Origin: an uncultured Bacteroidales bacterium
GTDB taxonomy: Bacteria > Bacteroidota > Bacteroidia > Bacteroidales > UBA932
Assembly (NCBI GenBank): GCA_944322715.1
Contig: CALUPT010000003.1
Location: 1-64,000 of the forward strand
Direction: 5' to 3'
Length of the DNA stretch: 64,000 bases
The notes below the pieces were generated by a model, which ran no database searches, was not told the origin of the DNA, and worked only from the letters and a program-made list of their open reading frames with translations. Numbering within the stretch: the stretch's first letter is position 1; each line of letters begins with the position of its first letter. Of this stretch, positions 52,983 to 61,461 are shown in pieces. The position numbers were made by a program, and so were the translations under genes.

Positions 52983-54374
52983 ATGAAAGGCAATACCGGA
53001 TCAGACATAAGGACAAGCCGTACGGCATGCTGGATCGCGCTGGCGTGCATAGTGGTTCCCATGTTCGCGTCGTATTTCTTTGACGACATGTTCTCCACCC
53101 TGTCCCAGATATTCCAGCATCCGGAGATGCTTCAGCTCGGCTGGGACAGTGCGGACTACGGTTTCTACGCCGGAGGATACTCTTTCCTGTGTGTCTGCGG
53201 CGGCCTTGTGGTCTGCGGCGTGCTCCTTGACATGTTCGGGGTAAGGAAAGTCGGTTCGGCATTTGTAGGTCTGATGATCATCGGTGCTGGAACGGTATTC
53301 TATGCCCTGACATCCGGTCTTGCCCCCGACATTTCACTCACCATCGCATATACGGGCTGCATGCTGTTCGGCCTCGGCAGCGAAATCGCAGGGGTGGCAG
53401 TCACAAGATCCATAGCCAAATGGTTCAAGGGACGGAACATGGCGCTGGCCATGGGGCTGCAGTTGTCGATTGCCAGACTGGGAACGGCTGCGGCATTCAT
53501 AATATCGCCTGTACTTGTGGCAGACAAGACCGCCGGAGAGGTCTACACCCTGGCGGAGACTGCCAGACCGGCAATGTTGGGACTGTTACTTCTGCTTGCA
53601 GGCGGCATCCTGTGGGGGATTTTCGTGGCAATGGATTTCCGGTTCGACAGGGAGGCAGGCCAGACCGCATCAAAAGGAAGCGTCAGGGAAGAGGACAGGT
53701 TCAGGTTTTCCGATATCATCAAGGTCCTGACAAATCCCCGGTTCCTCCTGATAGCTTTCCTCTGCGTGTTTTTCTACTGCTGCATCATATCATTCAAGAA
53801 ATTCGGCACTGCCATCGTCATTCCGAGATTCGGGATGGATGTCGGTTCCGCCAAATGGATGATAACGATGATCCCGTTCTTCACGATCATTTTCACTCCG
53901 CTTTTCGGTGCGCTTGTGGACAAGGCCGGCAAGGCCACTGTATGGATGATAACCGGGGCCGCTCTTGTATTCGCCGCCCATCTCATAATGGCCTTTGCCC
54001 CGCAGGGTACCGCATTCTACGGGTATCTTGCCATCTCCTTGCTCGGGACCGGCTATTCGCTTGTGCCATCCGCAATGTGGCCATCTGTCCCGAAGATCAT
54101 TCCTGAAAAGAATCTCGGTACAGCCTACTCCCTGATATACTGGATACAGAACATGGGAATGCTGCTCGTTCCGATATTCGTAGGCAGGATTTTCAAGGAA
54201 ACCGTCACCGAAGCCGGAAACCTGACGCAGGAAATCACTGCGGCGGTCAATGCCGAATATATTTTCATTGTCCTCGGGATCGCAGCCATCATCACGGCAG
54301 TACTGCTGCTGTTCTCATCCGGACGGCATCCGGAACTCGGGCTGGATCTTCCAAACAGCACGAAGAATGTATAG
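52983..54374 (+). CDS. MFS transporter, paralogue of the preceding gene
   Basis: A 463-aa, 12-segment protein. Motifs shared with the upstream paralogue are IAKWFKGRNMALAMG and LVPSAMWPSVPKII, the same spacing and a soluble linker between halves. LLDMFGVRKVG is the motif A equivalent. Substrate unknown. Its last codons overlap the dxs start by 8 bp, so transport and dxs are translationally coupled, although no functional link is known. Confidence 0.88.
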   Translation: MKGNTGSDIRTSRTACWIALACIVVPMFASYFFDDMFSTLSQIFQHPEMLQLGWDSADYGFYAGGYSFLCVCGGLVVCGVLLDMFGVRKVGSAFVGLMIIGAGTVFYALTSGLAPDISLTIAYTGCMLFGLGSEIAGVAVTRSIAKWFKGRNMALAMGLQLSIARLGTAAAFIISPVLVADKTAGEVYTLAETARPAMLGLLLLLAGGILWGIFVAMDFRFDREAGQTASKGSVREEDRFRFSDIIKVLTNPRFLLIAFLCVFFYCCIISFKKFGTAIVIPRFGMDVGSAKWMITMIPFFTIIFTPLFGALVDKAGKATVWMITGAALVFAAHLIMAFAPQGTAFYGYLAISLLGTGYSLVPSAMWPSVPKIIPEKNLGTAYSLIYWIQNMGMLLVPIFVGRIFKETVTEAGNLTQEITAAVNAEYIFIVLGIAAIITAVLLLFSSGRHPELGLDLPNSTKNV

Positions 54375-56262
54375 CCTGCTCGACAAAGTCAACTGCCCTG
54401 CCGACATCAGGGATTTCAGTGTGGAGGAACTCAGGATTCTGTGCGCTGAAATCAGGGACTATATGATTGAATGCTGCTCCAGGAATCCGGGACATCTCGG
54501 ATCGAGTCTCGGTGCCGTGGAACTCATCGCCGGACTGCATTATGTCTACGACACTCCCCGGGACAACATCATTTTCGATGTGGGACATCAGGCATACGCC
54601 CACAAGATCCTGACCGGGAGGAAGGAAATATTCAGGAAAAACCGAAGGAGCGATGGCATCAGCGGATTCCCTCGCAGGGAAGAAAGCGGATATGATGTGT
54701 TCGGGACCGGGCATTCCTCCACATCCATTTCCGCCGCCCTCGGCCTTGCACAGGCAGCCCGGTTCCAGGGCACGGGAGCCAAGACAGTCGCCCTCATCGG
54801 AGATGGAGCCCTGTCCGGAGGCCTTGCATTCGAGGGGCTCAACAACGCCGGCATCAGCAAAAGCGACCTGCTTGTCATAATCAACGACAACAACATTTCC
54901 ATAGACAAGAATATCGGGGCCGTACACGAACATCTGCTCAGGCTCACCACCCATCCGGCCTACAACAAGCTCAAGAAGGATATCTGGGACAGACTGGGAG
55001 CCGGCAGGCTGAGGGATTTAGTGCAGAATATCGTGGTCACGACAAAGTCCCATCTCGTGCAGGATTCCGGAGGAGACCTGTTCGAAGCCATGGGATTCAG
55101 GTATTTCGGCCCTATCGACGGGAACGACATCGGTCAGGTTGTGGATGCTCTCAGACGGCTCAAGGACATGCCGGGGCCGAGAATCCTGCACACCATCACT
55201 ACGAAAGGCAAGGGATACGCCCCCGCCGAAGAAGATCAGACCACATGGCATGCCCCAGGCATGTTCGACCCGACCACAGGCAAAAGGATAAGGGCGACAG
55301 AAAGGCAGGAGAGCCGCTATCAGGACGTATTCGGGGAAGTGCTGCTCGAACTTGCACGGAAAGACAGCAGGATTGTAGGCGTCACTCCTGCAATGGCAAG
55401 CGGCTGCGGGATGAACCTGCTCGCATCCGAAATGCCGGAAAGGTTCTTCGATGTAGGCATAGCGGAAGAACATGCCGTCACATTTTCCGCAGGCCTCGCG
55501 GCAGGAGGGATGAAACCGTTCTGCAACATCTACTCATCCTTCTCCCAGAGGGCCTACGACCAGATTATCCACGATGTCGCCCTCCAGGATCTCGGGGTTG
55601 TAATCTGTCTTGACAGGAGCGGACTTGTCGGGGAGGATGGGGCCACCCATCACGGCAGTTTCGACATGGCTGCCTACAGGAGCATTCCGGGCTGCATCAT
55701 CGCCGCGCCCCGTAACGAAACGGAACTCAAGAACATGATGTACACCGCATCGCTGACCCCGCACGGACCTTTCATCATCAGATATCCGAGAGGATATGGA
55801 GAAGGGGCGGAATGGAGGGAGGCAGAATTCGGAGAGATTCCTGTCGGGAAGGCGGAAAAGATGCTCGATGGAGAGGAGGTCGCCATAATTGCGGCCGGTC
55901 CGGTAGTGAACCGCGCATACGATGCGGCAATGGAATACAGGGAAAAGACAGGACACAATCCGGCCGTATATAATATAAGGTATATAAAACCGGTCGATAC
56001 GGCAACACTCGACATGATTTTCGGCCGATACGGAAAAATCATCACCATAGAAGACGGGTGCATTGCCGGAGGACTGTACGGAATCATCAGCGAATATGCC
56101 GCCAGCGCAGGGAAAGGGACCTCCATCAAGGCCATCGGGATCCCTGACAGATTCATCGGGCAGGGCACCCAGGCGGAACTGAGAAAGGAATGCGGGTTGG
56201 ACAAGGATACCATATACCGGATGATTGCAGGCGAAATGGGGAATTTTCCAAAAAAAGGATAA
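54367..56262 (+). CDS. dxs: 1-deoxy-D-xylulose-5-phosphate synthase
   Basis: About 631 aa from MYSLLDKVNCPADIRDF at 54367; the longer reading to 54250 lies in the MFS gene and is not used. Thiamine-diphosphate motifs are PGHLGSSLG, DVGHQAYAHKIL (catalytic His), GDGALSGGLAFEGLNNAG ... INDNNISI, and in the pyrimidine domain GIAEEHAV and DRSGLVGEDGATHHG. It condenses pyruvate and glyceraldehyde 3-phosphate in the MEP isoprenoid pathway, whose product is also the undecaprenyl carrier used for capsule. Confidence 0.97.
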   Translation: MYSLLDKVNCPADIRDFSVEELRILCAEIRDYMIECCSRNPGHLGSSLGAVELIAGLHYVYDTPRDNIIFDVGHQAYAHKILTGRKEIFRKNRRSDGISGFPRREESGYDVFGTGHSSTSISAALGLAQAARFQGTGAKTVALIGDGALSGGLAFEGLNNAGISKSDLLVIINDNNISIDKNIGAVHEHLLRLTTHPAYNKLKKDIWDRLGAGRLRDLVQNIVVTTKSHLVQDSGGDLFEAMGFRYFGPIDGNDIGQVVDALRRLKDMPGPRILHTITTKGKGYAPAEEDQTTWHAPGMFDPTTGKRIRATERQESRYQDVFGEVLLELARKDSRIVGVTPAMASGCGMNLLASEMPERFFDVGIAEEHAVTFSAGLAAGGMKPFCNIYSSFSQRAYDQIIHDVALQDLGVVICLDRSGLVGEDGATHHGSFDMAAYRSIPGCIIAAPRNETELKNMMYTASLTPHGPFIIRYPRGYGEGAEWREAEFGEIPVGKAEKMLDGEEVAIIAAGPVVNRAYDAAMEYREKTGHNPAVYNIRYIKPVDTATLDMIFGRYGKIITIEDGCIAGGLYGIISEYAASAGKGTSIKAIGIPDRFIGQGTQAELRKECGLDKDTIYRMIAGEMGNFPKKG

Positions 56263-56267
56263 AAAGT

Positions 56268-56298
56268 TTTGGAGAATAAGAATAAATCCCTATCTTTG
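56268..56298 (+). promoter_or_regulatory. Promoter of the tRNA-tuf cluster
   Basis: TTTG at 56268-56271, 19-base spacer, TATCTTTG at 56291-56298; full consensus, just after dxs and about 40 bases before the first tRNA. Confidence 0.75.
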
Positions 56299-56339
56299 CA
56301 ATCCCTTTCGTAAAAGGCGCTGAAGGAAAGGGAGAAAAT

Positions 56340-56413
56340 GCCGATGTAGCTCAGTTGGCTAGAGCACGTGATTTGTAATCTCGGGGTCGTGGGTTCGACT
56401 CCCTCCATCGGCT
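56340..56413 (+). tRNA. tRNA-Thr (TGT)
   Basis: Acceptor GCCGATG/CATCGGC, D-arm GCTCAGTTGGCTAGAGC, anticodon loop TTTGTAA, T-arm with GGTTCGACTCC. No encoded CCA. Confidence 0.95.
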
Positions 56414-56426
56414 CAAAAGTTCTTTG

Positions 56427-56780
56427 AAGGACAAAGATTTTGAAGTTTATTTTGCTCCGGATTAAAGCCCAATAAGAGGGAATCGTCCGGAAACAGCAAA
56501 AGATTTTTGAAGTTTATTTTTCGGGGAGAACAAGGAAGACAAATAAGGAGTGACGCAGCAACCTTAAGGTTGTGAGGAGCGACGAAATGAAGTCTGACGA
56601 AGTTATCGCCGAAAAGAAACGAAAAAACGGGAGAATACCAGAGTGGCCAAATGGGGCAGACTGTAAATCTGCTGGTTTATACCTTCGGTGGTTCGAATCC
56701 ATCTTCTCCCACAAGTTCAGGCGAATCTGACGAAGTTATCGCCGGAAAAGAAACAAAAAGATTTTGAAGTTTGTTTTGTT
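56427..56780. repeat. Repeated spacer segments within the tRNA cluster
   Basis: AGATTTTGAAGTTT-like segments occur near 56426, 56503 and 56761. TCTGACGAAGTTATCGCC followed by a GAAAAGAAAC stretch occurs at 56593 and again at 56726. The spacers before tRNA-Tyr and tRNA-Gly also share a layout (GACAA-TAAGGAG, a hairpin, GACGA, then GAAACGAAAA) with different hairpin sequences. They may carry processing or antitermination signals, or reflect duplication of tRNA units. Confidence 0.55.
56629..56711 (+). tRNA. tRNA-Tyr (GTA)
   Basis: Acceptor GGGAGAA/TTCTCCC, anticodon loop CTGTAAA, long variable arm as in class II tRNAs, T-arm GGTTCGAATCC. 83 nt. Confidence 0.95.
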
Positions 56781-56885
56781 TCGGATTCAAGGCGGACAAG
56801 TGAGGAGGGAGGGAGTTACCTCGCGGTAATGACTGACCGACGATACGATGTCCAACGAAGAAGACGGACAAAAGAAACGAAAAAT

Positions 56886-56958
56886 GCGGAAGTAGCTCAG
56901 TTGGTAGAGCATTAGCCTTCCAAGCTAAGGGTCGCGGGTTCGAACCTCGTCTTCCGCT
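56886..56958 (+). tRNA. tRNA-Gly (TCC)
   Basis: Acceptor GCGGAAG/CTTCCGC, D-arm GCTCAGTTGGTAGAGC, anticodon loop CTTCCAA, T-arm GGTTCGAACCTC. Confidence 0.95.
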
Positions 56959-56966
56959 CAAACTAC

Positions 56967-57038
56967 GCCAGTGTAGCTCAGGGGTAGAGCGCTTCCTTGG
57001 TAAGGAAGAGGTCGAGAGTTCAAATCTCTCCACCGGCT
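56967..57038 (+). tRNA. tRNA-Thr (GGT)
   Basis: Anticodon stem CTTCC/GGAAG with loop TTGGTAA; T-arm GAGTTCAAATCTC. Acceptor GCCAGTG/CACCGGC has one A-C mismatch at the fourth pair. It lies 8 bp after tRNA-Gly and 40 bp before tuf. Confidence 0.93.
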
Positions 57039-57078
57039 CTGCTTTTTTTGTATATAATACTCATTAAAAGATAAAATT

Positions 57079-58266
57079 ATGGCTAAAGAAACCTTTAAAA
57101 GAGACAAGCCGCACGTTAACATCGGTACTATCGGCCATGTTGACCACGGTAAGACTACTCTGACCGCTGCAATCACTACAGTACTTGCAAAGCAGGGTCT
57201 TTCAGATGTCCGTTCATTCGACTCTATCGACAACGCTCCGGAGGAGAAGGAAAGGGGTATCACTATCAACACTGCGCACGTAGAGTACCAGACTGCAAAG
57301 CGTCACTATGCACACGTTGACTGCCCGGGCCACGCTGACTATGTGAAGAACATGGTAACCGGTGCTGCCCAGATGGATGGTGCAATCCTCGTTGTCGCAG
57401 CAACCGATGGTCCTATGCCTCAGACCCGTGAGCACATCCTGCTCGCCCGTCAGGTGAACGTGCCTAGAATCGTCGTTTTCCTTAACAAGGTTGACCTTGT
57501 AGACGATCCTGAGATGCTTGACCTCGTAGAGATGGAGGTACGCGACCTTCTCACTTTCTACAACTTCGATGGAGACAACGCTCCTGTTATCCGCGGTTCC
57601 GCTCTTGGAGCGCTCAACGGCGACCCTCAGTACGAGGCTAAGATCATGGAGCTGATGGATGCAGTAGATGAGTACATTCCTATTCCTCCACGTGACAATG
57701 AAAAGCCGTTCCTCATGCCTATCGAGGACATCTTCTCTATCACAGGCCGTGGTACAGTTGCAACAGGTAGGGTTGAGACCGGTATCATCCACACCGGAGA
57801 CGAGGTTGAGATCGTAGGTCTCGGCGAGGAGCCTAAGAAGACTACCGTAACAGGTGTCGAAATGTTCCGCAAGATCCTCGATGAGGGAGAGGCTGGAGAC
57901 AACGTAGGACTTCTTCTCCGCGGTATCGACAAGAAGGAGATCAAGAGAGGTCAGGTACTTGCAAAACCTGGTACAATTCATCCGCACCAGAAGTTCCAGG
58001 CTGAGATCTACGTACTGAAGAAAGACGAGGGTGGCCGTCATACTCCATTCCACAACCACTACCGTCCTCAGTTCTTCATCCGTACTCTCGACATCACCGG
58101 AGAGATCTCTCTTCCTGAGGGTGTAGAGATGGTAATGCCGGGCGACAACGTCACCATCACCGTTGACCTTATCTATCCGGTAGCACTCAACGAAGGTCTC
58201 CGTTTCGCAATCCGCGAAGGTGGACGTACCGTAGGTGCAGGACAGGTTACCAAGATCCTTGAGTAA
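57079..58266 (+). CDS. tuf: Elongation factor Tu
   Basis: A 395-aa protein with G1 [11 protein letters not shown]2 region [13 protein letters not shown]3 DCPGHADY, G4 NKVD and G5 SAL. Domains 2 and 3 are complete ([31 protein letters not shown]). It delivers aminoacyl-tRNA to the ribosome. It is expressed with the four upstream tRNAs, whose promoter is the only clear one; tRNA-Trp and secE follow. Codons are more T-rich at third positions than neighbours, as in highly expressed genes. Confidence 0.98.
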   Translation: MAKETFKRDKPHVNIGTIGHVDHGKTTLTAAITTVLAKQGLSDVRSFDSIDNAPEEKERGITINTAHVEYQTAKRHYAHVDCPGHADYVKNMVTGAAQMDGAILVVAATDGPMPQTREHILLARQVNVPRIVVFLNKVDLVDDPEMLDLVEMEVRDLLTFYNFDGDNAPVIRGSALGALNGDPQYEAKIMELMDAVDEYIPIPPRDNEKPFLMPIEDIFSITGRGTVATGRVETGIIHTGDEVEIVGLGEEPKKTTVTGVEMFRKILDEGEAGDNVGLLLRGIDKKEIKRGQVLAKPGTIHPHQKFQAEIYVLKKDEGGRHTPFHNHYRPQFFIRTLDITGEISLPEGVEMVMPGDNVTITVDLIYPVALNEGLRFAIREGGRTVGAGQVTKILE

Positions 58267-58289
58267 TACAAGCGACTATATACTATCGG

Positions 58290-58311
58290 GAGGGTGCCTT
58301 TTGACACCCTC
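58290..58311 (+). terminator. Intrinsic terminator after tuf
   Basis: GAGGGTG (58290-58296) pairs with CACCCTC (58305-58311), followed by TTTTA. Confidence 0.75.
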
Positions 58312-58317
58312 TTTTAC

Positions 58318-58388
58318 AGGGGAATAGAACAAGGGTAGTTCAGCGGTCTCCAAAACCGTCGATGTGGGTTCGAATCCTGCTTCCCCTG
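58318..58388 (+). tRNA. tRNA-Trp (CCA)
   Basis: Acceptor AGGGGAA/TTCCCCT, D-stem GAAC/GTTC, anticodon loop CTCCAAA, T-arm GGGTTCGAATCCTG. The usual tuf-trnW-secE order of Bacteroidota. Confidence 0.95.
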
Positions 58389-58469
58389 CAATATCAAAGG
58401 TTACGATTTGGTAAAGTTTAACTGACATTGCATCAAGCTTCCATCTTGCAATGTCCTTTAAATGTAAAG

Positions 58470-58658
58470 ATGAGAAAGTTCATAAACTATCTTAAGGAAT
58501 CCTACACGGAGCTGACCAAGAAGGTTACGTGGCCGACATGGAAGGAACTGCAGAGTTCTGCACTTCTTGTCATGATCGCGTCCGTTATCTTTGCAGTCGT
58601 GATCTTCGCCATGGATTTTGCTTTCGACCATCTGATGCGTGCTATCTACACTTTGTAA
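58470..58658 (+). CDS. secE: Preprotein translocase subunit SecE
   Basis: 62 aa starting MRKFINYLKESYTELTKKVTWPTW, the conserved amphipathic helix with the TWPTW motif, followed by a single membrane helix. The in-frame ATG at 58428 would add 14 unrelated residues and is not used. It is the short bacterial form and a clamp of the SecYEG channel. Upstream of nusG. Confidence 0.95.
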   Translation: MRKFINYLKESYTELTKKVTWPTWKELQSSALLVMIASVIFAVVIFAMDFAFDHLMRAIYTL

Positions 58659-58670
58659 TACCAGATCACT

Positions 58671-59243
58671 ATGAGTGAAAACAACAAGAAATGGTATGTC
58701 CTGCGCGCGGCTGGCGGAAAGGAGAAGAAAGCCAAAGAGTATCTCGAGAAGGAGATAGAAAGGTTCGGCCTTCAGAATCTGGTTTCACAGGTTCTGGTTC
58801 CAAGCGAGAAGGTATACAAAATAGTCAACGGGAAACGCAAGAGCTACGAAAGGCTCTTCTATCCCGGCTATGTGCTTATCGAAGCGGAACTTACAGGAGA
58901 ACTCCAGTATATCATCCGCAACGAGGTGCCCCACATGTCAGGATTCCTCACTGAAAAGAGGGGATCAGGCAAAGGCGCAGAAGAGAAGATTCCGGTGCCT
59001 CTGCGGGACTCTGAGGTCAAAAGGATTCTCGGAGAACAGGATGAGGTGGCAGTCAGCGATGGAGAGACTGTTGTGGACTATGCTGTCGGCGAGGCAGTGA
59101 AGATCACTGACGGTCCTTTCAGCGGATTCGACGGGACAGTGGAGGAGATCGTTGAAGACAGGAGCAAGCTAAAGGTCATGGTTATGATATTCGGCAGGAA
59201 GACCCTGCTCGAGCTCAACTTTACTCAAGTAACTAAAGACTAA
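58671..59243 (+). CDS. nusG: Transcription termination/antitermination factor NusG
   Basis: A 190-aa protein. It has an NGN domain ([40 protein letters not shown]) and a KOW domain ([21 protein letters not shown]). This is the housekeeping NusG that binds RNA polymerase. It is the paralogue against which the capsule UpxY-like protein would act as a specialised factor. 12 bp after secE and 8 bp before rplK. Confidence 0.97.
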   Translation: MSENNKKWYVLRAAGGKEKKAKEYLEKEIERFGLQNLVSQVLVPSEKVYKIVNGKRKSYERLFYPGYVLIEAELTGELQYIIRNEVPHMSGFLTEKRGSGKGAEEKIPVPLRDSEVKRILGEQDEVAVSDGETVVDYAVGEAVKITDGPFSGFDGTVEEIVEDRSKLKVMVMIFGRKTLLELNFTQVTKD

Positions 59244-59251
59244 AAATTATT

Positions 59252-59695
59252 ATGGCAAAAGAAGTTACCGGGTTTATTAAACTCCAGATCAAAGGTGGCG
59301 CAGCCAATCCATCACCTCCAGTAGGACCGGCTCTCGGTTCGAAGGGACTGAACATAATGGATTTCTGCAAGCAGTTCAATGCCCGCACTCAGGATCAGGC
59401 AGGTAAGGTGTTGCCGGTTGTAATCACGGTTTACAGCGACAAGTCATTCTCATTTGAGGTAAAGCAGCCGCCTGTAGCCGTACAGCTCAAGGAAGCAGCC
59501 AAGATTTCCGCAGGTTCAGCCGAGCCTAACAGGAAGAAGGTAGCTACCATAACCTGGGATCAGGTCAAGGCTATCGCTGCATCCAAGATGCCGGACATGA
59601 ACGCATTCACTCTGAAATCAGCCATGACAATGGTTGCCGGGACGGCAAGAAGTATGGGTATCAAAGTCGAGGGAGAATTCCCTGCTGACATCTAA
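59252..59695 (+). CDS. rplK: 50S ribosomal protein L11
   Basis: A 147-aa protein with [23 protein letters not shown] and [15 protein letters not shown], both characteristic of L11, and normal length. It binds the GTPase-associated region of 23S rRNA. Confidence 0.98.
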   Translation: MAKEVTGFIKLQIKGGAANPSPPVGPALGSKGLNIMDFCKQFNARTQDQAGKVLPVVITVYSDKSFSFEVKQPPVAVQLKEAAKISAGSAEPNRKKVATITWDQVKAIAASKMPDMNAFTLKSAMTMVAGTARSMGIKVEGEFPADI

Positions 59696-59708
59696 AATCA
59701 CACGCGAA

Positions 59709-60410
59709 ATGAGTAAACTTACGAAAAACCAGAAAGCAGTGGCAGAGAAGTTCGATGCCACCAAGGAATATAAGTTGGCTGAAGCTTGTGATCTCGTGAA
59801 GGAAGTGACTTTCACCAAATTCGATGCATCAGTGGAACTTTCCGTCAACCTCGGCGTTGACCCGCGCAAGGCAAACCAGATGGTACGTGGCGTCGTCACT
59901 CTCCCTAACGGGACGGGCAAGGAGACAAGGGTTCTCGTGCTCTGCACCGCAGACAAGGAGAATGAGGCAAAGGAAGCGGGAGCCGACTATGTGGGACTCG
60001 ACGAATACATCGACAAGATAAAGGGAGGATGGACGGATGTGGATGTCATAATCTGTACTCCTTCAGTGATGGGCAAGGTCGGAGCCATCGGTAGGATTCT
60101 CGGTCCGAGAGGCCTGATGCCGAACCCTAAGACCGGCACTGTGACTATGGAGATAGGCAATGCCGTCAAGGAGGTAAAGGCAGGTAAGATCGACTTCAAG
60201 GTAGACAAGACAGGTATCGTCCACGCAGCCATCGGAAAGGTATCCTTCACGGGTGCACAGATCTGCGAGAACGCACAGGAACTGATTTCGGCTATCATCA
60301 AGCTGAAACCTCAGTCTCTCAAGGGTACATACCTGAAGAGCATATCCATCTGCTCTACCATGAGTCCGGGAATTCGTGTAGATATCAAATCAGTGAGCGG
60401 TGCTGAATAA
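59709..60410 (+). CDS. rplA: 50S ribosomal protein L1
   Basis: About 233 aa from [15 protein letters not shown] at 59709; the reading to 59634 lies in rplK. Typical L1 motifs: [44 protein letters not shown]. It binds 23S rRNA at the L1 stalk and in many bacteria represses its own operon. Confidence 0.98.
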   Translation: MSKLTKNQKAVAEKFDATKEYKLAEACDLVKEVTFTKFDASVELSVNLGVDPRKANQMVRGVVTLPNGTGKETRVLVLCTADKENEAKEAGADYVGLDEYIDKIKGGWTDVDVIICTPSVMGKVGAIGRILGPRGLMPNPKTGTVTMEIGNAVKEVKAGKIDFKVDKTGIVHAAIGKVSFTGAQICENAQELISAIIKLKPQSLKGTYLKSISICSTMSPGIRVDIKSVSGAE

Positions 60411-60424
60411 TAAAGTTCAATGCT

Positions 60425-60955
60425 ATGAGAAAAGAAGACAAAGCCCAGATAATTGAATCGATTGCAGCACAGATCCAGGAGACACCGAACTTCTATATCA
60501 CTGATATCTCCGGTCTCAATGCTGAACAGACTACGAAACTGCGCCGCGACTGCTTCGAAAAGGGTATCAGACTGACCGTCACCAAGAATACCCTTCTGCG
60601 CAAGGCTCTCGAATCACTCAAGAACGAGGAAGTGGAACTCCTCTTCCCTACCCTTGAGGGACCGACCGCGGTAATGTATTGTGAAACTCCTAACGCTCCT
60701 GCAAAACTCATCAAAAAATATGCGGATGACGGAGCGGAGAAACCGGCTCTCAAGAGTGCTTACGTTCAGGAGTGTGCCTTCATCGGTGCCGACAAGCTTG
60801 ATGAACTCTGCAATATCAAGTCCCGTGAGGAACTTATCGGAGACATCATCGGTCTGCTCCAGTCACCTGCCCGCAATGTCGTATCCGCTCTCCAGTCAGC
60901 CGGAGGCAAGCTTGCAGGTATCGTCAAGACACTTTCGGAAAGAGAACAAAACTAA
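60425..60955 (+). CDS. rplJ: 50S ribosomal protein L10
   Basis: A 176-aa protein: MRKEDKAQIIESI, LRRDCFEKGIRLTVTKNTLLRKAL, and a C-terminal helix that carries L7/L12 dimers. 14 bp after rplA, 23 bp before rplL. Confidence 0.97.
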   Translation: MRKEDKAQIIESIAAQIQETPNFYITDISGLNAEQTTKLRRDCFEKGIRLTVTKNTLLRKALESLKNEEVELLFPTLEGPTAVMYCETPNAPAKLIKKYADDGAEKPALKSAYVQECAFIGADKLDELCNIKSREELIGDIIGLLQSPARNVVSALQSAGGKLAGIVKTLSEREQN

Positions 60956-60978
60956 AAACAATTTAAATAATTACAATT

Positions 60979-61362
60979 ATGGCAGATATTAAAGCACTTG
61001 CAGAAGAGTTGGTTAACCTTTCTGTAAAAGATGTTCAGGAACTCGCTAACATCCTCAAGGAGGAGTATGGTATTGAGCCTGCAGCTGCTGCAGTCGCAGT
61101 AGCAGGTCCTGCAGCCGGCGCCGCTGAGGGTGCAGCTGCTGCCGAGCAGACAGAGTTCAATGTAATCCTCAAGTCAGCCGGCCAGGCAAAACTTCAGGTT
61201 GTCAAGGCTGTGAAAGATATCACAGGACTTGGACTTAAAGAGGCTAAAGACCTGGTAGACAAGGCTCCTGATGCAATCATCAAGGAGAAGGTTTCCAAGG
61301 CAGAGGCTGAGCAGGTAAAGGCTGCTCTTGAGGAGCACGGTGCGGAAGTCGAGCTTAAATAG
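60979..61362 (+). CDS. rplL: 50S ribosomal protein L7/L12
   Basis: 127 aa. N-terminal dimerisation domain, Ala/Gly-rich hinge ([21 protein letters not shown]), and a C-terminal factor-binding domain ([23 protein letters not shown]). Recruits translation factors to the ribosome. Confidence 0.98.
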   Translation: MADIKALAEELVNLSVKDVQELANILKEEYGIEPAAAAVAVAGPAAGAAEGAAAAEQTEFNVILKSAGQAKLQVVKAVKDITGLGLKEAKDLVDKAPDAIIKEKVSKAEAEQVKAALEEHGAEVELK

Positions 61363-61391
61363 CTTTCCGCTCCCGTAGGAGCACAAGATTC

Positions 61392-61420
61392 AGGTTTAGG
61401 GTCATACCGGCCCTAAACCT
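61392..61420 (+). terminator. Terminator or attenuator between rplL and rpoB
   Basis: AGGTTTAGGG (61392-61401) pairs with CCCTAAACCT (61411-61420), then TTTTTG. A perfect 10-bp stem plus T run; it should lower transcription into rpoB relative to the ribosomal genes. Confidence 0.8.
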
Positions 61421-61461
61421 TTTTGTCGTATTTAAGTTTTTCTCCATATAAAGACAGTAAG

